NCBI GenBank assembly: GCA_028817685.1 | Contig: JAPPPC010000539.1 | Location: forward strand, 1-13,117 | Direction: 5' to 3' | DNA from: Rhodospirillaceae bacterium | GTDB taxonomy: Bacteria; Pseudomonadota; Alphaproteobacteria; UBA8366; GCA-2717185 | DNA: 13,117 nt | Part shown: positions 6,171-13,117 of the stretch, one piece after another | Layout: each line of letters starts with the position of its first letter | Numbering within the stretch: the stretch's first letter is position 1 | Position numbers and translations under genes: made by a program | The notes under the pieces: generated by a model | What the model was told of the DNA's origin: nothing | Seen by the model: only the letters and a program-made list of their open reading frames with translations | Database searches by the model: none

Positions 6171-7548
6171 CGGCGAGCGCCGCCTCCTTTACCGCCTCGT
6201 TCAATGTCGGATGGCCGTGGCACACGCGGGCGACATCTTCCGCCGCCCCGCCGAACTCGATGACCGTGACGATCTCGTGGATCAGCCCGCCAGCGTCGGG
6301 CCCGATGATATGCGCGCCCAGCACCGCGTCGGTCTTGGCGTCGGCCAGGATCTTGACGAAGCCGTCGGTCGTGTCGTTGGCCCGCGCGCGGCTGTTGGCG
6401 GTGAAGGGAAACTTACCGATCTTGTAGTCGATGCCCGCTTCCTTCAACGCTTCCTCCGTCTTGCCGACAGCCGCGACCTCCGGCCAGGTGTAGACGATGC
6501 CCGGGATGGCGTCGTAGTTGATGTGGCCCGACTGGCCGGCGAGAATCTCGGCGCAGACGACGCCTTCGTCCTCCGCCTTGTGCGCCAGCATCGGACCGGG
6601 CACGCAGTCGCCGATCGCGTAGATGCCGGGGACGGAGGTCATGAATTCATCGTCGATGCGTATGAAGCCGCGATTGTCCGTCTCGACCCCGGCCGCCTCC
6701 AGCCCCAGCCCTTCCGTGTAGGGCCGGCGGCCGATCGCGACCAGCACCGCGTCGCACTTGATTGTCTCGGAATCGCCGCCGGCGGCGGGCTCGACCGTCA
6801 GAGTAACGCTGGTCTTCGTCTTTTTCGCGCCCGTGACCTTGGTTTTGAGGCGGAACTTCATGCCCTGTTTCTTCAGAATGCGCTGGAAGTTCTTGGCTAC
6901 GTCGCCATCCATGCCCGGGGTGATACGATCGAGGAACTCGACGCAGGTCACCTCCGCACCAAGCCGGCCCCAGACCGACGCCATCTCCAGCCCGATATAG
7001 CCGGCGCCGATAACGACGAGATGCTTCGGCACCTTGGCGAGCGCCAGTGCGCCGGTGGAGGAGACGATCTGTTTCTCGTCCACCTCGACGCCGGGCAGCG
7101 GCGTGCTCTCCGAGCCGGTCGCGATCAGAATGTTCTTGGTCTGCAGGGACTGCGGCTTGCCCTTGTCCGGCGTGACCTTCACCTGGGTCGCGCTCTCGAT
7201 GGTGCCCAGCCCTTCGATGTGGTCGATCTTGTTCTTCTTGAAAAGGAAGGCAATGCCGCCGGTCAGGTCCGCGACCACCTTGTCCTTGCGGGCCATCATC
7301 GCCTTCAGGTCCAGCTTCACCGCGCCGACCTTCACGCCGTGATTTTCCAATTCGTGGCAGGCTTCGGCGTACTTTTCGGAGCTTTGCAGCAGCGCCTTGG
7401 AGGGGATACAGCCGATATTGAGGCAGGTGCCGCCCAGTGTCGTCCGCTTCTCGACGCACGCCACCTTCATGCCCAGCTGTGCCGCGCGGATCGCCGCCAC
7501 ATAGCCACCCGGACCGCCGCCGATCACGACCAGATCATATTCGCTCAT
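6145..7548 (-). CDS. lpdA: Dihydrolipoyl dehydrogenase (E3)
   Basis: A 467-residue flavoprotein, the E3 component of the pyruvate, 2-oxoglutarate or branched-chain 2-oxoacid dehydrogenase complexes or of glycine cleavage. It reoxidises dihydrolipoamide with NAD+ in the cytoplasm. An N-terminal FAD-binding GGGPGG is followed by the redox pair Cys42 and Cys47 in GGTCLNIGCIPSK. The NAD-binding motif is GAGYIGLEMASVWGRLGAEV. The second FAD motif is YAIGDCVPGPMLAHKAEDEG. The catalytic His446-Glu451 pair lies in HPTLNE near the C terminus. The length is normal. The ATG is preceded by GGAGAG (complement of 7554-7559) with 5 bases of spacing. No E1 or E2 gene is in the window, so it stands apart from a complex operon. 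The gene is 157 bases from ddl upstream and overlaps the small membrane gene downstream. Confidence 0.97.
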   Translation of the reverse strand: MSEYDLVVIGGGPGGYVAAIRAAQLGMKVACVEKRTTLGGTCLNIGCIPSKALLQSSEKYAEACHELENHGVKVGAVKLDLKAMMARKDKVVADLTGGIAFLFKKNKIDHIEGLGTIESATQVKVTPDKGKPQSLQTKNILIATGSESTPLPGVEVDEKQIVSSTGALALAKVPKHLVVIGAGYIGLEMASVWGRLGAEVTCVEFLDRITPGMDGDVAKNFQRILKKQGMKFRLKTKVTGAKKTKTSVTLTVEPAAGGDSETIKCDAVLVAIGRRPYTEGLGLEAAGVETDNRGFIRIDDEFMTSVPGIYAIGDCVPGPMLAHKAEDEGVVCAEILAGQSGHINYDAIPGIVYTWPEVAAVGKTEEALKEAGIDYKIGKFPFTANSRARANDTTDGFVKILADAKTDAVLGAHIIGPDAGGLIHEIVTVIEFGGAAEDVARVCHGHPTLNEAVKEAALAVDGRPIHI

Positions 7549-7608
7549 TTATGCTCTCCGTGTTCCCCGCCGACGCCCGCGCCGGGCCGCGAATTTGCCG
7601 CATCCGTT

Positions 7609-7636
7609 ATATAGGTACAAGGGGCCGGAATACCGC
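7609..7636 (-). promoter_or_regulatory. Weak candidate promoter for lpd
   Basis: On the minus strand TATAAC lies about 60 bases before the lpd start and resembles a -10 box. The best -35-like hexamer (TTGCGG) is 21 bases upstream of it, which is too far for a good sigma-70 promoter. The rest of the 157-base ddl-lpd gap shows no clear terminator. Low confidence. Confidence 0.2.
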
Positions 7637-7705
7637 AAATAACTTAAGGAAGGGCGAAGGCCTGATTTTGCCGGCGGAACGGATTGTTGTCATGCATTGC
7701 AGCGG

Positions 7706-8773
7706 TCAGCCTTGGTGGCTCGATATCAAAGCCGATTCCTGGCGAAACCGATTCAGCGCATGCTCGATCAGATGAACGACCAGGGCTTCCGGCGGGATCC
7801 CGGATACTTCCCACAGCTTCGGATACATGCTGATCGCGGTGAAGCCGGGGATGGTATTCAGTTCGTTGACCAGCAGCTCGCCATTCGATTTGAGGAAGAA
7901 ATCGACCCGCACCATCCCCTCGCATCCCAAGGCGCGGGCTGCGGCAACGGACATTTCCTGGATCTTACGCGTTTGGTCATCCGGCAGGTTTGCGGGGAAA
8001 ACCAGCTTGGCGCCCGACTCGTCGATATATTTCGCATCGTAGCTGTAGAAGCCGCCATTGCTGGTTGGCACGATCTCGCCGGGAACGGACGCCTGCAACG
8101 AGTCGAGGGACAAGACCCCGCATTCGATTTCCTGGCCTTCGGCATAGCTTTCAACGACGGCTTTCGTGTCGAAGGAGAAGGCGCTTTCCAGCGCTTCGGT
8201 GTATGCCGCTTCGCTATGGACCTTACTAACGCCGACGGAAGAACCCATATTCGCCGGTTTGACGAACAGGGGCGATCCCAGTTCCCGCACCGCGTCCGCG
8301 TAACCAACGGTATTGTTTTGTCCGAAAGACAGTGTCTTCACCGTCGGTATCCCGGCGGCTTGGAGCATGTGTTTGGAAAATTCTTTGTCCATGCAGAGGG
8401 CGGAGGCGAGGATGCCGGGTCCGACAAAGGCGACGTTCGCCAGTTTCAGCAGCCCCTGCAACGAACCATCCTCGCCGCGCGGGCCATGCAGCACGGGGAA
8501 GACGACATCGGCCTTGAGCGCGCTTTGCCCTCCGTCGAGAACGGCGATTTCGCCGCCGCCGCCCGGCAGCATCGCGACGGTTGGCCAGGCCGGGTCGATG
8601 GCGCCGATGGCCGGTGCGAGGCGCCAGACGCCTTGCCGGTCTATGCCAACTCTTATGATTTCGTAGCCTGCGGCCTCGAGCGCGGCGTGGACGTTTAGCG
8701 CCGACTGAATGGAGACCTCATGTTCGGCGGACTGTCCGCCGAAGAGCATGGCCACGGTGCAGCGTTGTTGCAT
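7706..8773 (-). CDS. ddl: D-alanine--D-alanine ligase
   Basis: A 355-residue ATP-grasp enzyme that makes D-Ala-D-Ala for peptidoglycan in the cytoplasm. Seen in order: LFGGQSAEHEVS (residues 10-21, N-terminal substrate loop), HGPRGEDGSLQG (97-108), the ATP-grasp loop VKPANMGSSVGVSKV (171-185), EIECGVL, and FYSYDAKYID in the omega-loop region. The Mg ligands are Asp291 (VRVDFF), Glu304 and Asn306 (NELNTIPGFT). The tail MYPKLWEVSGI is typical of DdlA-like enzymes, and nothing suggests a D-Ala-D-lactate or D-Ala-D-Ser variant. A GAGG lies about 10 bases before the ATG. The gene is outside a mur/fts division cluster and follows the CoA-transferase gene by 66 bases, so it may be cotranscribed with it or have its own promoter. 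Confidence 0.95.
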   Translation of the reverse strand: MQQRCTVAMLFGGQSAEHEVSIQSALNVHAALEAAGYEIIRVGIDRQGVWRLAPAIGAIDPAWPTVAMLPGGGGEIAVLDGGQSALKADVVFPVLHGPRGEDGSLQGLLKLANVAFVGPGILASALCMDKEFSKHMLQAAGIPTVKTLSFGQNNTVGYADAVRELGSPLFVKPANMGSSVGVSKVHSEAAYTEALESAFSFDTKAVVESYAEGQEIECGVLSLDSLQASVPGEIVPTSNGGFYSYDAKYIDESGAKLVFPANLPDDQTRKIQEMSVAAARALGCEGMVRVDFFLKSNGELLVNELNTIPGFTAISMYPKLWEVSGIPPEALVVHLIEHALNRFRQESALISSHQG

Positions 8774-8839
8774 GAGGGGCAGTCCTCGAATTGACGAAGT
8801 TCAGAGTCAGGCTTCGCGCATGGTGTTACCTGCAGGCCG

Positions 8840-10045
8840 CTACATCTGCTTTTCCTGCAATACGGCATCCGCCTGCAAGCGTGCGATCCGTTCGTCATCG
8901 TATCCGAGTTCCTCGCGCAGGACTTCCGCGTTGTGTTCGCCCAGCATTGGCGCGGGGCCGCGGACACCGCTTTCGGCATTTTCATACTTGAAGGCGGAGT
9001 TGATTTGATCGTGTTTGCCCAGAAGCGGGTCATCGACCGTCACGGTGAGACCGCGGTCCGTCACCTGTGGCTGCCGCGCCGCCTGGTCGATGGTGTAGAC
9101 GATGCCGCACGGCACGTGATTCTCGGTCAGCGCTTGTTCGGCCTCGGCGCAGGTCACCGAGGCGAGCCAGTCCTGCATGATCGCCGCAGCCTCGTCGAGA
9201 TGCCCTGTAAGACTTTTCTGGTCGGCAAAGCGCGGGTCTTCGGCCAGTTCCGGTTGGCCCATCGCGACGCAGGCGCGCCGCCAGGAGGCATGGTCGGGGC
9301 CGGCCAGTGCGGTGACATAGCCGTCCTTAGCCGCGTGTACCGGATGGTACCAGACATCGATTTCGCCGTTTGTCAGGTACGTCTGCAGGCTGGAATCGTT
9401 CGAACCGTAGAGGCTGTCGAACAGCGCGATGTCGAGATGGTCGCCCTCGCCGGTCATCGCCTTGCGGTAGAGCGCGGCACCGACCGCGCCGAAGGCGGTC
9501 AGGCCGGTCGTGGTGTCGGCGATGGCGATGCCGGGACCGCGTGGGTTCTCCGGCGGGTCGCGATGCAGGAACTGCATGCTGAGCCAGCCTGCCATGGAAT
9601 GGGCGAGGTGGGCGTATCCCGGCCGGTTAGCGTTGCGGCCAGTCTGGCCGAAGCCGCTGATCGAACACATGATGATGCCCGGATTCGCCGCTTTCAGCGT
9701 CTCATAGCCGAGTCCCAGCCTATCCATCGTGCCGGGCGTAAAGGCCTGGATGACCACGTCCGCTTTGGCACAGAGGCCGCGCACGATCTCCAGCCCGTCC
9801 GGCTGCTTGATATCGACGCAGATACTGCGTTTGCCCGCATTGTGCTGCAGGAACATCGGGCTGCGCTTGGCGCCGGTGCGGTTTGAATGGCGCGAGATAT
9901 CGCCCAGCGGATAGCGCTCGACCTTGATCACATCGGCACCGTGATCGGCTAGGTACTTGCCGCAGGAGGGGCCGGCGATCAGCGCGCCGAGCTCGACGAC
10001 TCGGACGCCTGCATAGGGGCCGGGTTTCTTTGTGCCATCTGTCAT
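8840..10045 (-). CDS. Family III CoA-transferase (CaiB/BaiF/Frc type)
   Basis: A 401-residue family III CoA-transferase, which moves CoA between carboxylic acids through an enzyme aspartyl-CoA thioester. The N-terminal YAGVRVVELGALIAGPSCGK and GADVIKVERYPLGD form the family's CoA-binding start. Asp177 in IAIADTTTG fits the catalytic Asp of formyl-CoA transferase. GEGDHLDIALFDSLYG follows, as usual. The C-terminal GPAPMLGEHNAEVLREELGY is the typical family end. I place the start at ATG 10045 rather than the longer ATG at 10093, because GGAG (complement of 10053-10056) precedes it by 7 bases and overlaps the crotonase stop. The upstream stop is 4 bases away, so the two genes are tightly coupled. 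Acyl substrates unknown. Confidence 0.92.
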   Translation of the reverse strand: MTDGTKKPGPYAGVRVVELGALIAGPSCGKYLADHGADVIKVERYPLGDISRHSNRTGAKRSPMFLQHNAGKRSICVDIKQPDGLEIVRGLCAKADVVIQAFTPGTMDRLGLGYETLKAANPGIIMCSISGFGQTGRNANRPGYAHLAHSMAGWLSMQFLHRDPPENPRGPGIAIADTTTGLTAFGAVGAALYRKAMTGEGDHLDIALFDSLYGSNDSSLQTYLTNGEIDVWYHPVHAAKDGYVTALAGPDHASWRRACVAMGQPELAEDPRFADQKSLTGHLDEAAAIMQDWLASVTCAEAEQALTENHVPCGIVYTIDQAARQPQVTDRGLTVTVDDPLLGKHDQINSAFKYENAESGVRGPAPMLGEHNAEVLREELGYDDERIARLQADAVLQEKQM

Positions 10046-10049
10046 CGAA

Positions 10050-10850
10050 CTACTCCGCGATGTCGGATTTAAGGCCCTGTTTCGCCCCGGCATCGTGGCT
10101 GTGTACGGGGGCGAGCTGGCCGTTCAATCGCAGCAACTGGTTGAGCTGGTTGCCAAAATTCAAGGCGCCATGCAGGGCCATGTCCTCTGCCAGCCGGTAG
10201 GTGGATTTGGTGCGCTTGATCGCCCAGGGCATGCGGTCGGTCAAGGTGCGGACGAATTCAGCGGTTGTCGCTGTCAATGCGCCGGGCTCGGCCAGCCGAT
10301 TTACAAGACCGTATTCATGGTATTTCTCCGCGCTGTACAGGTCGCCGGTCATGGCGATTTCCAGCCCCCGGCGACGGCCGATCTGGCGGGTCAGCAGCGC
10401 GATGTTCATCGCAGCCGGGAATCCGTAGACCATCTCGACATTGCCGAAGCGCGCGTCCCGTTCCGCGACGACGAAATCGCAGGCCAGCGACATCGCCTGC
10501 CCGCCACCCAGTGCCATGCCATGGATGGCGGCGATGGTGGGTTTCGGCGATTCGATCAGCATCGACAGGGTTTCGAGGAAGATATCGACGGCGGCGTCGA
10601 CTGACATGTCCTGCAGCAGCGCGGCCTGCTCGAATTGCGAGGTGTCACGGCCCGAGGTGAAGCACGGTCCTGCGCCTTTGATGATGATCGCGCGAACATC
10701 GTCATCGCGATTGGCGTCGGTCAGCGCCGCGATGAGCTCTCCCAGCAGCGCGTCGCTCATGGCGTTCTTTTTCGCTGGCCGGTTCAGGGTCAAGACAGCG
10801 GCATGGTCCTCGCGCGCGACGATCACAAGGGGTTCGGTCTGGTCTGACAT
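10050..10850 (-). CDS. Enoyl-CoA hydratase/isomerase (crotonase) family protein
   Basis: A 266-residue crotonase-fold protein acting on an acyl-CoA. The fold motifs are VLTLNRPAKKNAMS, FTSGRDTSQF (first oxyanion-hole strand) and AAIHGMALGGGQAMSLACDF (second). Glu139 (FGNVEM) matches the catalytic Glu164 of rat crotonase, but the Glu144 position is Ala119 (GGGQA instead of GGGCE). A classical two-glutamate hydratase is therefore doubtful, and isomerase, one-base hydratase or hydrolase chemistry is possible. A GGGGAG lies about 7 bases before the ATG, within a possible hairpin. The gene is 4 bases upstream of the CoA-transferase and 93 bases downstream of the TauD-like gene on the same strand, so the three may form one pathway operon. 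Confidence 0.9.
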   Translation of the reverse strand: MSDQTEPLVIVAREDHAAVLTLNRPAKKNAMSDALLGELIAALTDANRDDDVRAIIIKGAGPCFTSGRDTSQFEQAALLQDMSVDAAVDIFLETLSMLIESPKPTIAAIHGMALGGGQAMSLACDFVVAERDARFGNVEMVYGFPAAMNIALLTRQIGRRRGLEIAMTGDLYSAEKYHEYGLVNRLAEPGALTATTAEFVRTLTDRMPWAIKRTKSTYRLAEDMALHGALNFGNQLNQLLRLNGQLAPVHSHDAGAKQGLKSDIAE

Positions 10851-10854
10851 TCTA

Positions 10855-10877
10855 GCGCTCCCCGGTTCCGGCAGCGC
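10855..10877 (-). repeat. Inverted repeat covering the crotonase-gene ribosome site
   Basis: GCGCT (10855-10859) and AGCGC (10873-10877) are complementary, with a nested CCGG/CCGG in the middle. On the minus-strand transcript the fold would include the GGGGAG Shine-Dalgarno five to ten bases before the crotonase ATG, so it could lower translation or tune it relative to the upstream TauD gene. Only the symmetry is seen; the effect is inferred. Confidence 0.25.
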
Positions 10878-10943
10878 CGTGGTCGCGCTGCGTGTCGTAG
10901 ACTATCGACTGTCGGAAACGCGCGGTCCAGCGGGTTCGAGCAC

Positions 10944-11879
10944 TCAGGCCATGGCGACGAAAACGGCGCGCGGCCCCTCGAAAGGTTTGCGGCCATGCAC
11001 GGCGAGGTAATTGTCGAGCACAAGCACGTCGCCCGCTTGCCAGGGAAAGGTCAGTTCCGCCTCTTGGTAGGCCCGCTCGACGGCTTCCAGGTCGGCAATC
11101 GGGATGTCGCTGCCATCGCCATAGCGTGCATGATGATGCGGTTCGCCGGGCGGTGCGTCCCACTTCTTGGCGCCGCCCATCTGGGCATGCCATAGGTTGG
11201 CCTGGTTGAACCAGACCGGTTCGCCCGTGTCAGGGTGATTGACGATCCCGGGTCGCTGGATTGTGGTCCGCAGACCGTGATCGGTCCATTCCCAATCCAT
11301 ACCGCCGTTGCGCACGATCGCCTCGACCTTTGACCGGTCTTCCGACTCGAATGTTTCCTGCCAGGATTTTCCCGGTCCCGGAGGGCCTCCGGCGTGTCGC
11401 AAATGCTGCTCGTACAGGACGCCTTTTTCAGCGAACCGTTCTCTGACCGGCTCGTCGACCAACGCCAGGACACGGCGAGCGTCGGCAATCTGCGTTTCGC
11501 CGCCTGCCGTCGCTGGCGTTTGGCAATAGAAGAAGATCTTGGATGGCCACCAGCTGGCATAGGACATTTCGTTGTGCAGTCCGATTTCCACATGCGGTGG
11601 AAACTCGGTCGAGGTGTAGACCTTGTCGGCGACCCGGTTACGCGGGGAATCGCCGCCGACATAGGATGCCAGTTCGGGCCGAATGGCGGTGGCGATATCG
11701 CGGAATTCTGCGGGATTTCGTATGCCAGTTCCGCGGAACAGGATGCCGCCGGCTTGCCGCAGCCAGGCCTCGAGTTGCGCCCGGTTCGTGGCCAGCCATT
11801 CCTTGAGATCAGCCGTTTTCTCGGCGCCCGTGACGACGAGGGGCAGCGTGCTTCCAGGAATAAGGGGCCGGGCGTCCAT
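10944..11879 (-). CDS. TauD/TfdA-family Fe(II)/2-oxoglutarate dioxygenase (SyrP-like)
   Basis: A 311-residue TauD/TfdA oxygenase. The metal ligands are His102 and Glu104 (LHNEMSYASWWP, the HxD/E motif in its Glu form) and the distal His295 (DNYLAVHGRKPF). Arg304 (EGPRAVFVAM) is placed to hold 2-oxoglutarate. HNEMSY followed by PATAGGETQIADARRVL resembles SyrP-like hydroxylases more than taurine dioxygenase, so taurine is unlikely as substrate. I start the protein at ATG 11879 (MDARPLIPG). The frame stays open to 12119, but the extra 80 residues cross the divergent promoter region and the hydrolase gene and do not look like this family. The gene is the first of a possible minus-strand unit with the crotonase and CoA-transferase, and is divergent from the alpha/beta hydrolase. 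Confidence 0.88.
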   Translation of the reverse strand: MDARPLIPGSTLPLVVTGAEKTADLKEWLATNRAQLEAWLRQAGGILFRGTGIRNPAEFRDIATAIRPELASYVGGDSPRNRVADKVYTSTEFPPHVEIGLHNEMSYASWWPSKIFFYCQTPATAGGETQIADARRVLALVDEPVRERFAEKGVLYEQHLRHAGGPPGPGKSWQETFESEDRSKVEAIVRNGGMDWEWTDHGLRTTIQRPGIVNHPDTGEPVWFNQANLWHAQMGGAKKWDAPPGEPHHHARYGDGSDIPIADLEAVERAYQEAELTFPWQAGDVLVLDNYLAVHGRKPFEGPRAVFVAMA

Positions 11880-11953
11880 GATGGGTCCAGTGTGCCACAA
11901 AAGATTAACAGCCGTCGCCTCGACAGGCCGCTGCCGGTCCGTAATATAGCGCT

Positions 11954-11976
11954 CGTTCGGACATTTCGGTCCAACG
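11954..11976. promoter_or_regulatory. Inverted repeat between divergent TauD and hydrolase genes
   Basis: CGTTCGGAC (11954-11962) and GTCCAACG (11969-11976) are complementary over 8 pairs with one bulged C, around the 6-base spacer ATTTCG. It lies in the 124-base gap between divergent starts (11879 and 12004), just downstream of an AT-rich TAATAT (11942-11947) that could be a -10 box for the hydrolase. It is a plausible operator for a dimeric regulator of both genes, or a leader hairpin. No regulator gene is in the window. Confidence 0.4.
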
Positions 11977-12003
11977 GTTTCTGTGACATGGAGACGTGAA
12001 GGA

Positions 12004-12882
12004 ATGAGCGCAGGAGAGCGTCTGCCCGGGACACCGGTCCCGATGCATCGATGGGACGGCCATGGTGGGGTGTCCATTGCCGGCGATACTTGGGGCGATC
12101 CCGATGCGCAGCTGGTCATGCTGCTGCATGGCGGCGGTCAGACCCGGCACGCCTGGAAAGGCGCCGGCGAAACGCTGGGCAATAGCGGGTATCACGCGGT
12201 CGCCTTTGACGCGCGCGGGCACGGCGATTCCGATTGGGCCGCGACGTCAGAGGAATACGCGCCGGATTGCATGGTCGAAGATTTGGCTTGCGTGGCAAAA
12301 GCGCTCGGCAGCGACCGGCCGATCCTGGTCGGCGCCTCGATGGGTGGGGGCACGAGTCTGTTGTCCATCGGCCTGGACAAGGTCGACGCGGCGGCGCTTG
12401 TGCTGGTCGATATGGCGCCCCGGATCGAACCGGAAGGGTCGCGCAAGATCCAGGAATTCATGAACCAGAAGCCGGACGGCTTCGACACGCTGGAGGAGGT
12501 TGCGGAGGCGATCGCCAATTACCAGCCGCACCGCAAAAGGCCGCGCAACCTCGACGGGCTCGCCAAGAATGTGCGGCTGGGTGCGAACGGGAAATATGTC
12601 TGGCATTGGGATCCGAAACGCCGCGCCGGCCAACGGATCAACGGCGACTATCGCGATCGCCTCAGCGCCGCGGCCGATACACTGTCCCTTCCCACCCTGC
12701 TGGTCCGAGGCGGCCTGTCCGATGTGCTGAGTGAGGCGGGTGCGCAAAGTTTCCTGCAGCAGGCGCCGCATGCCGAATACGTGAATGTGAAAAATGCCGC
12801 GCACATGGTGGCCGGCGACCGCAACGACATTTTCGCGGATTCGGTGATCGAATTTTTGAAGCGGGTCGCCCCGCCGCGGTAA
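12004..12882 (+). CDS. Alpha/beta hydrolase
   Basis: A 292-residue alpha/beta-hydrolase-fold enzyme. The oxyanion-hole motif is LHGGGQTRHAW (residues 41-51) and the nucleophile elbow is VGASMGG with Ser112. The acid is probably Asp240 (GGLSD) and the base His267 (NAAHMVAG), so the triad is complete. The family includes esterases, C-C bond hydrolases, epoxide hydrolases and haloalkane dehalogenases; a Ser nucleophile excludes the last two. No signal peptide, so cytoplasmic. I choose ATG 12004, with GGAG at 11990-11993 ten bases before it, over GTG 11983. It is followed after 10 bases by an enolase-superfamily gene, probably in the same operon. Confidence 0.9.
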   Translation: MSAGERLPGTPVPMHRWDGHGGVSIAGDTWGDPDAQLVMLLHGGGQTRHAWKGAGETLGNSGYHAVAFDARGHGDSDWAATSEEYAPDCMVEDLACVAKALGSDRPILVGASMGGGTSLLSIGLDKVDAAALVLVDMAPRIEPEGSRKIQEFMNQKPDGFDTLEEVAEAIANYQPHRKRPRNLDGLAKNVRLGANGKYVWHWDPKRRAGQRINGDYRDRLSAAADTLSLPTLLVRGGLSDVLSEAGAQSFLQQAPHAEYVNVKNAAHMVAGDRNDIFADSVIEFLKRVAPPR

Positions 12883-12892
12883 TCTCCGCATC

Positions 12893-13117
12893 ATGGAATT
12901 CATCCCCTACGATCTCCCACTGCGCATCCCCTATCGCTGGGCGAAAGGGGAGCAACTCACGCGCGGTGGGCTGCTGGCGCGCTGCGATCTCGACGGGGCG
13001 GTCGGCTGGGGTGAGATGGCGCCGCCACCGCACGAGACCGTCGATGGACCGGCGCGGGTTGCGGAGGCGCAAACGGTGGTCAACGGGCTTGATCCGCGCG
13101 ACGACAACTTCCTTGAC
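12893..13117 (+). CDS. Enolase-superfamily enzyme (MLE/OSBS/epimerase-like), N-terminal part
   Basis: The ATG at 12893 opens a frame of 75 codons that runs off the right edge. The visible part is the N-terminal capping domain of the mandelate racemase/muconate lactonizing subgroup. YDLPLRIPYRWAKGEQLTRG is the first strand with the substrate-gating loop, GGLLARCDLDGAVGWGEMAP the second to third strand, then the start of a helix. The pattern 'LPLR.PY ... GWGE' suits o-succinylbenzoate synthase, muconate cycloisomerase and dipeptide epimerase. The catalytic lysines and metal ligands lie beyond the window, so the reaction cannot be fixed. It is 10 bases downstream of the alpha/beta hydrolase; a hydrolase beside an OSBS-like enzyme recalls menaquinone genes (menH, menC), but the evidence is thin. 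Confidence 0.75.
   Translation, partial: MEFIPYDLPLRIPYRWAKGEQLTRGGLLARCDLDGAVGWGEMAPPPHETVDGPARVAEAQTVVNGLDPRDDNFLD

Noticed and set aside
5620..7614. 664-codon plus-strand ORF
   Set aside because: It lies mostly antisense to lpd, whose motifs are unmistakable. Its translation is Arg/Asp/Val-rich without recognisable domains, as expected of a GC-rich shadow frame.
7697..8698. 333-codon plus-strand ORF
   Set aside because: Antisense shadow of ddl; no recognisable domain.
8933..9886. 317-codon plus-strand ORF
   Set aside because: Antisense shadow of the CoA-transferase gene, which has clear family motifs.
10046..10093. 16-residue N-terminal extension of the CoA-transferase
   Set aside because: It overlaps the end of the crotonase gene, and ATG 10045 has a well-placed GGAG.
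11880..12119. 80-residue N-terminal extension of the TauD-like protein
   Set aside because: It crosses the divergent promoter region and the hydrolase start, and the residues do not resemble the family; ATG 11879 gives a normal length.

Overview
The window is GC-rich, densely coded bacterial chromosome with twelve protein genes, two of them cut by the window edges. The gene families (lipoamide dehydrogenase, DdlA-like ligase, PGPGW-type membrane protein, family III CoA-transferase, PhyH and TauD oxygenases) and the codon style suggest an alphaproteobacterium, perhaps Rhodospirillales-like. That placement is inference. No tRNA, rRNA, CRISPR array, insertion sequence or phage gene was seen, and no gene-free stretch exceeds about 230 bases.

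The main result is a hidden selenoprotein at 4110-5363 (+). Read conventionally it looks like two ORFs separated by one TGA (4569-4571). The frame is the same on both sides. The protein around the TGA matches the glycine/sarcosine/betaine/D-proline reductase selenoprotein B family (GrdB/PrdB-like), giving a Sec154-Pro-Lys-Cys157 redox motif. A hairpin of the kind expected for a bacterial SECIS element begins five bases after the TGA. The gene lies 36 bases downstream of a molybdopterin-binding large subunit of the xanthine dehydrogenase family (1794-4073), which has no [2Fe-2S] or FAD partner gene in the window. The pair looks like one transcription unit for an undescribed selenium- and molybdenum-dependent redox step.

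Layout, left to right: the end of a thioredoxin-fold protein (+); a PhyH-type Fe(II)/2-oxoglutarate oxygenase (-), divergent from the Mo-hydroxylase/selenoprotein pair (+); then a long minus-strand block read from 11879 down to 5377. In transcription order that block is a TauD/TfdA oxygenase, a crotonase-fold enzyme, a family III CoA-transferase, D-alanine-D-alanine ligase, lipoamide dehydrogenase, a small membrane protein and an NTF2/SnoaL-like protein. At the right, an alpha/beta hydrolase and the start of an enolase-superfamily enzyme run on the plus strand, divergent from the TauD gene.

The TauD, crotonase and CoA-transferase genes look like a module for oxidising and CoA-activating an organic acid, and the hydrolase and enolase-superfamily genes may supply a related substrate. 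ddl and lpd are housekeeping genes away from their usual clusters. No substrate can be named for any catabolic gene from sequence alone.
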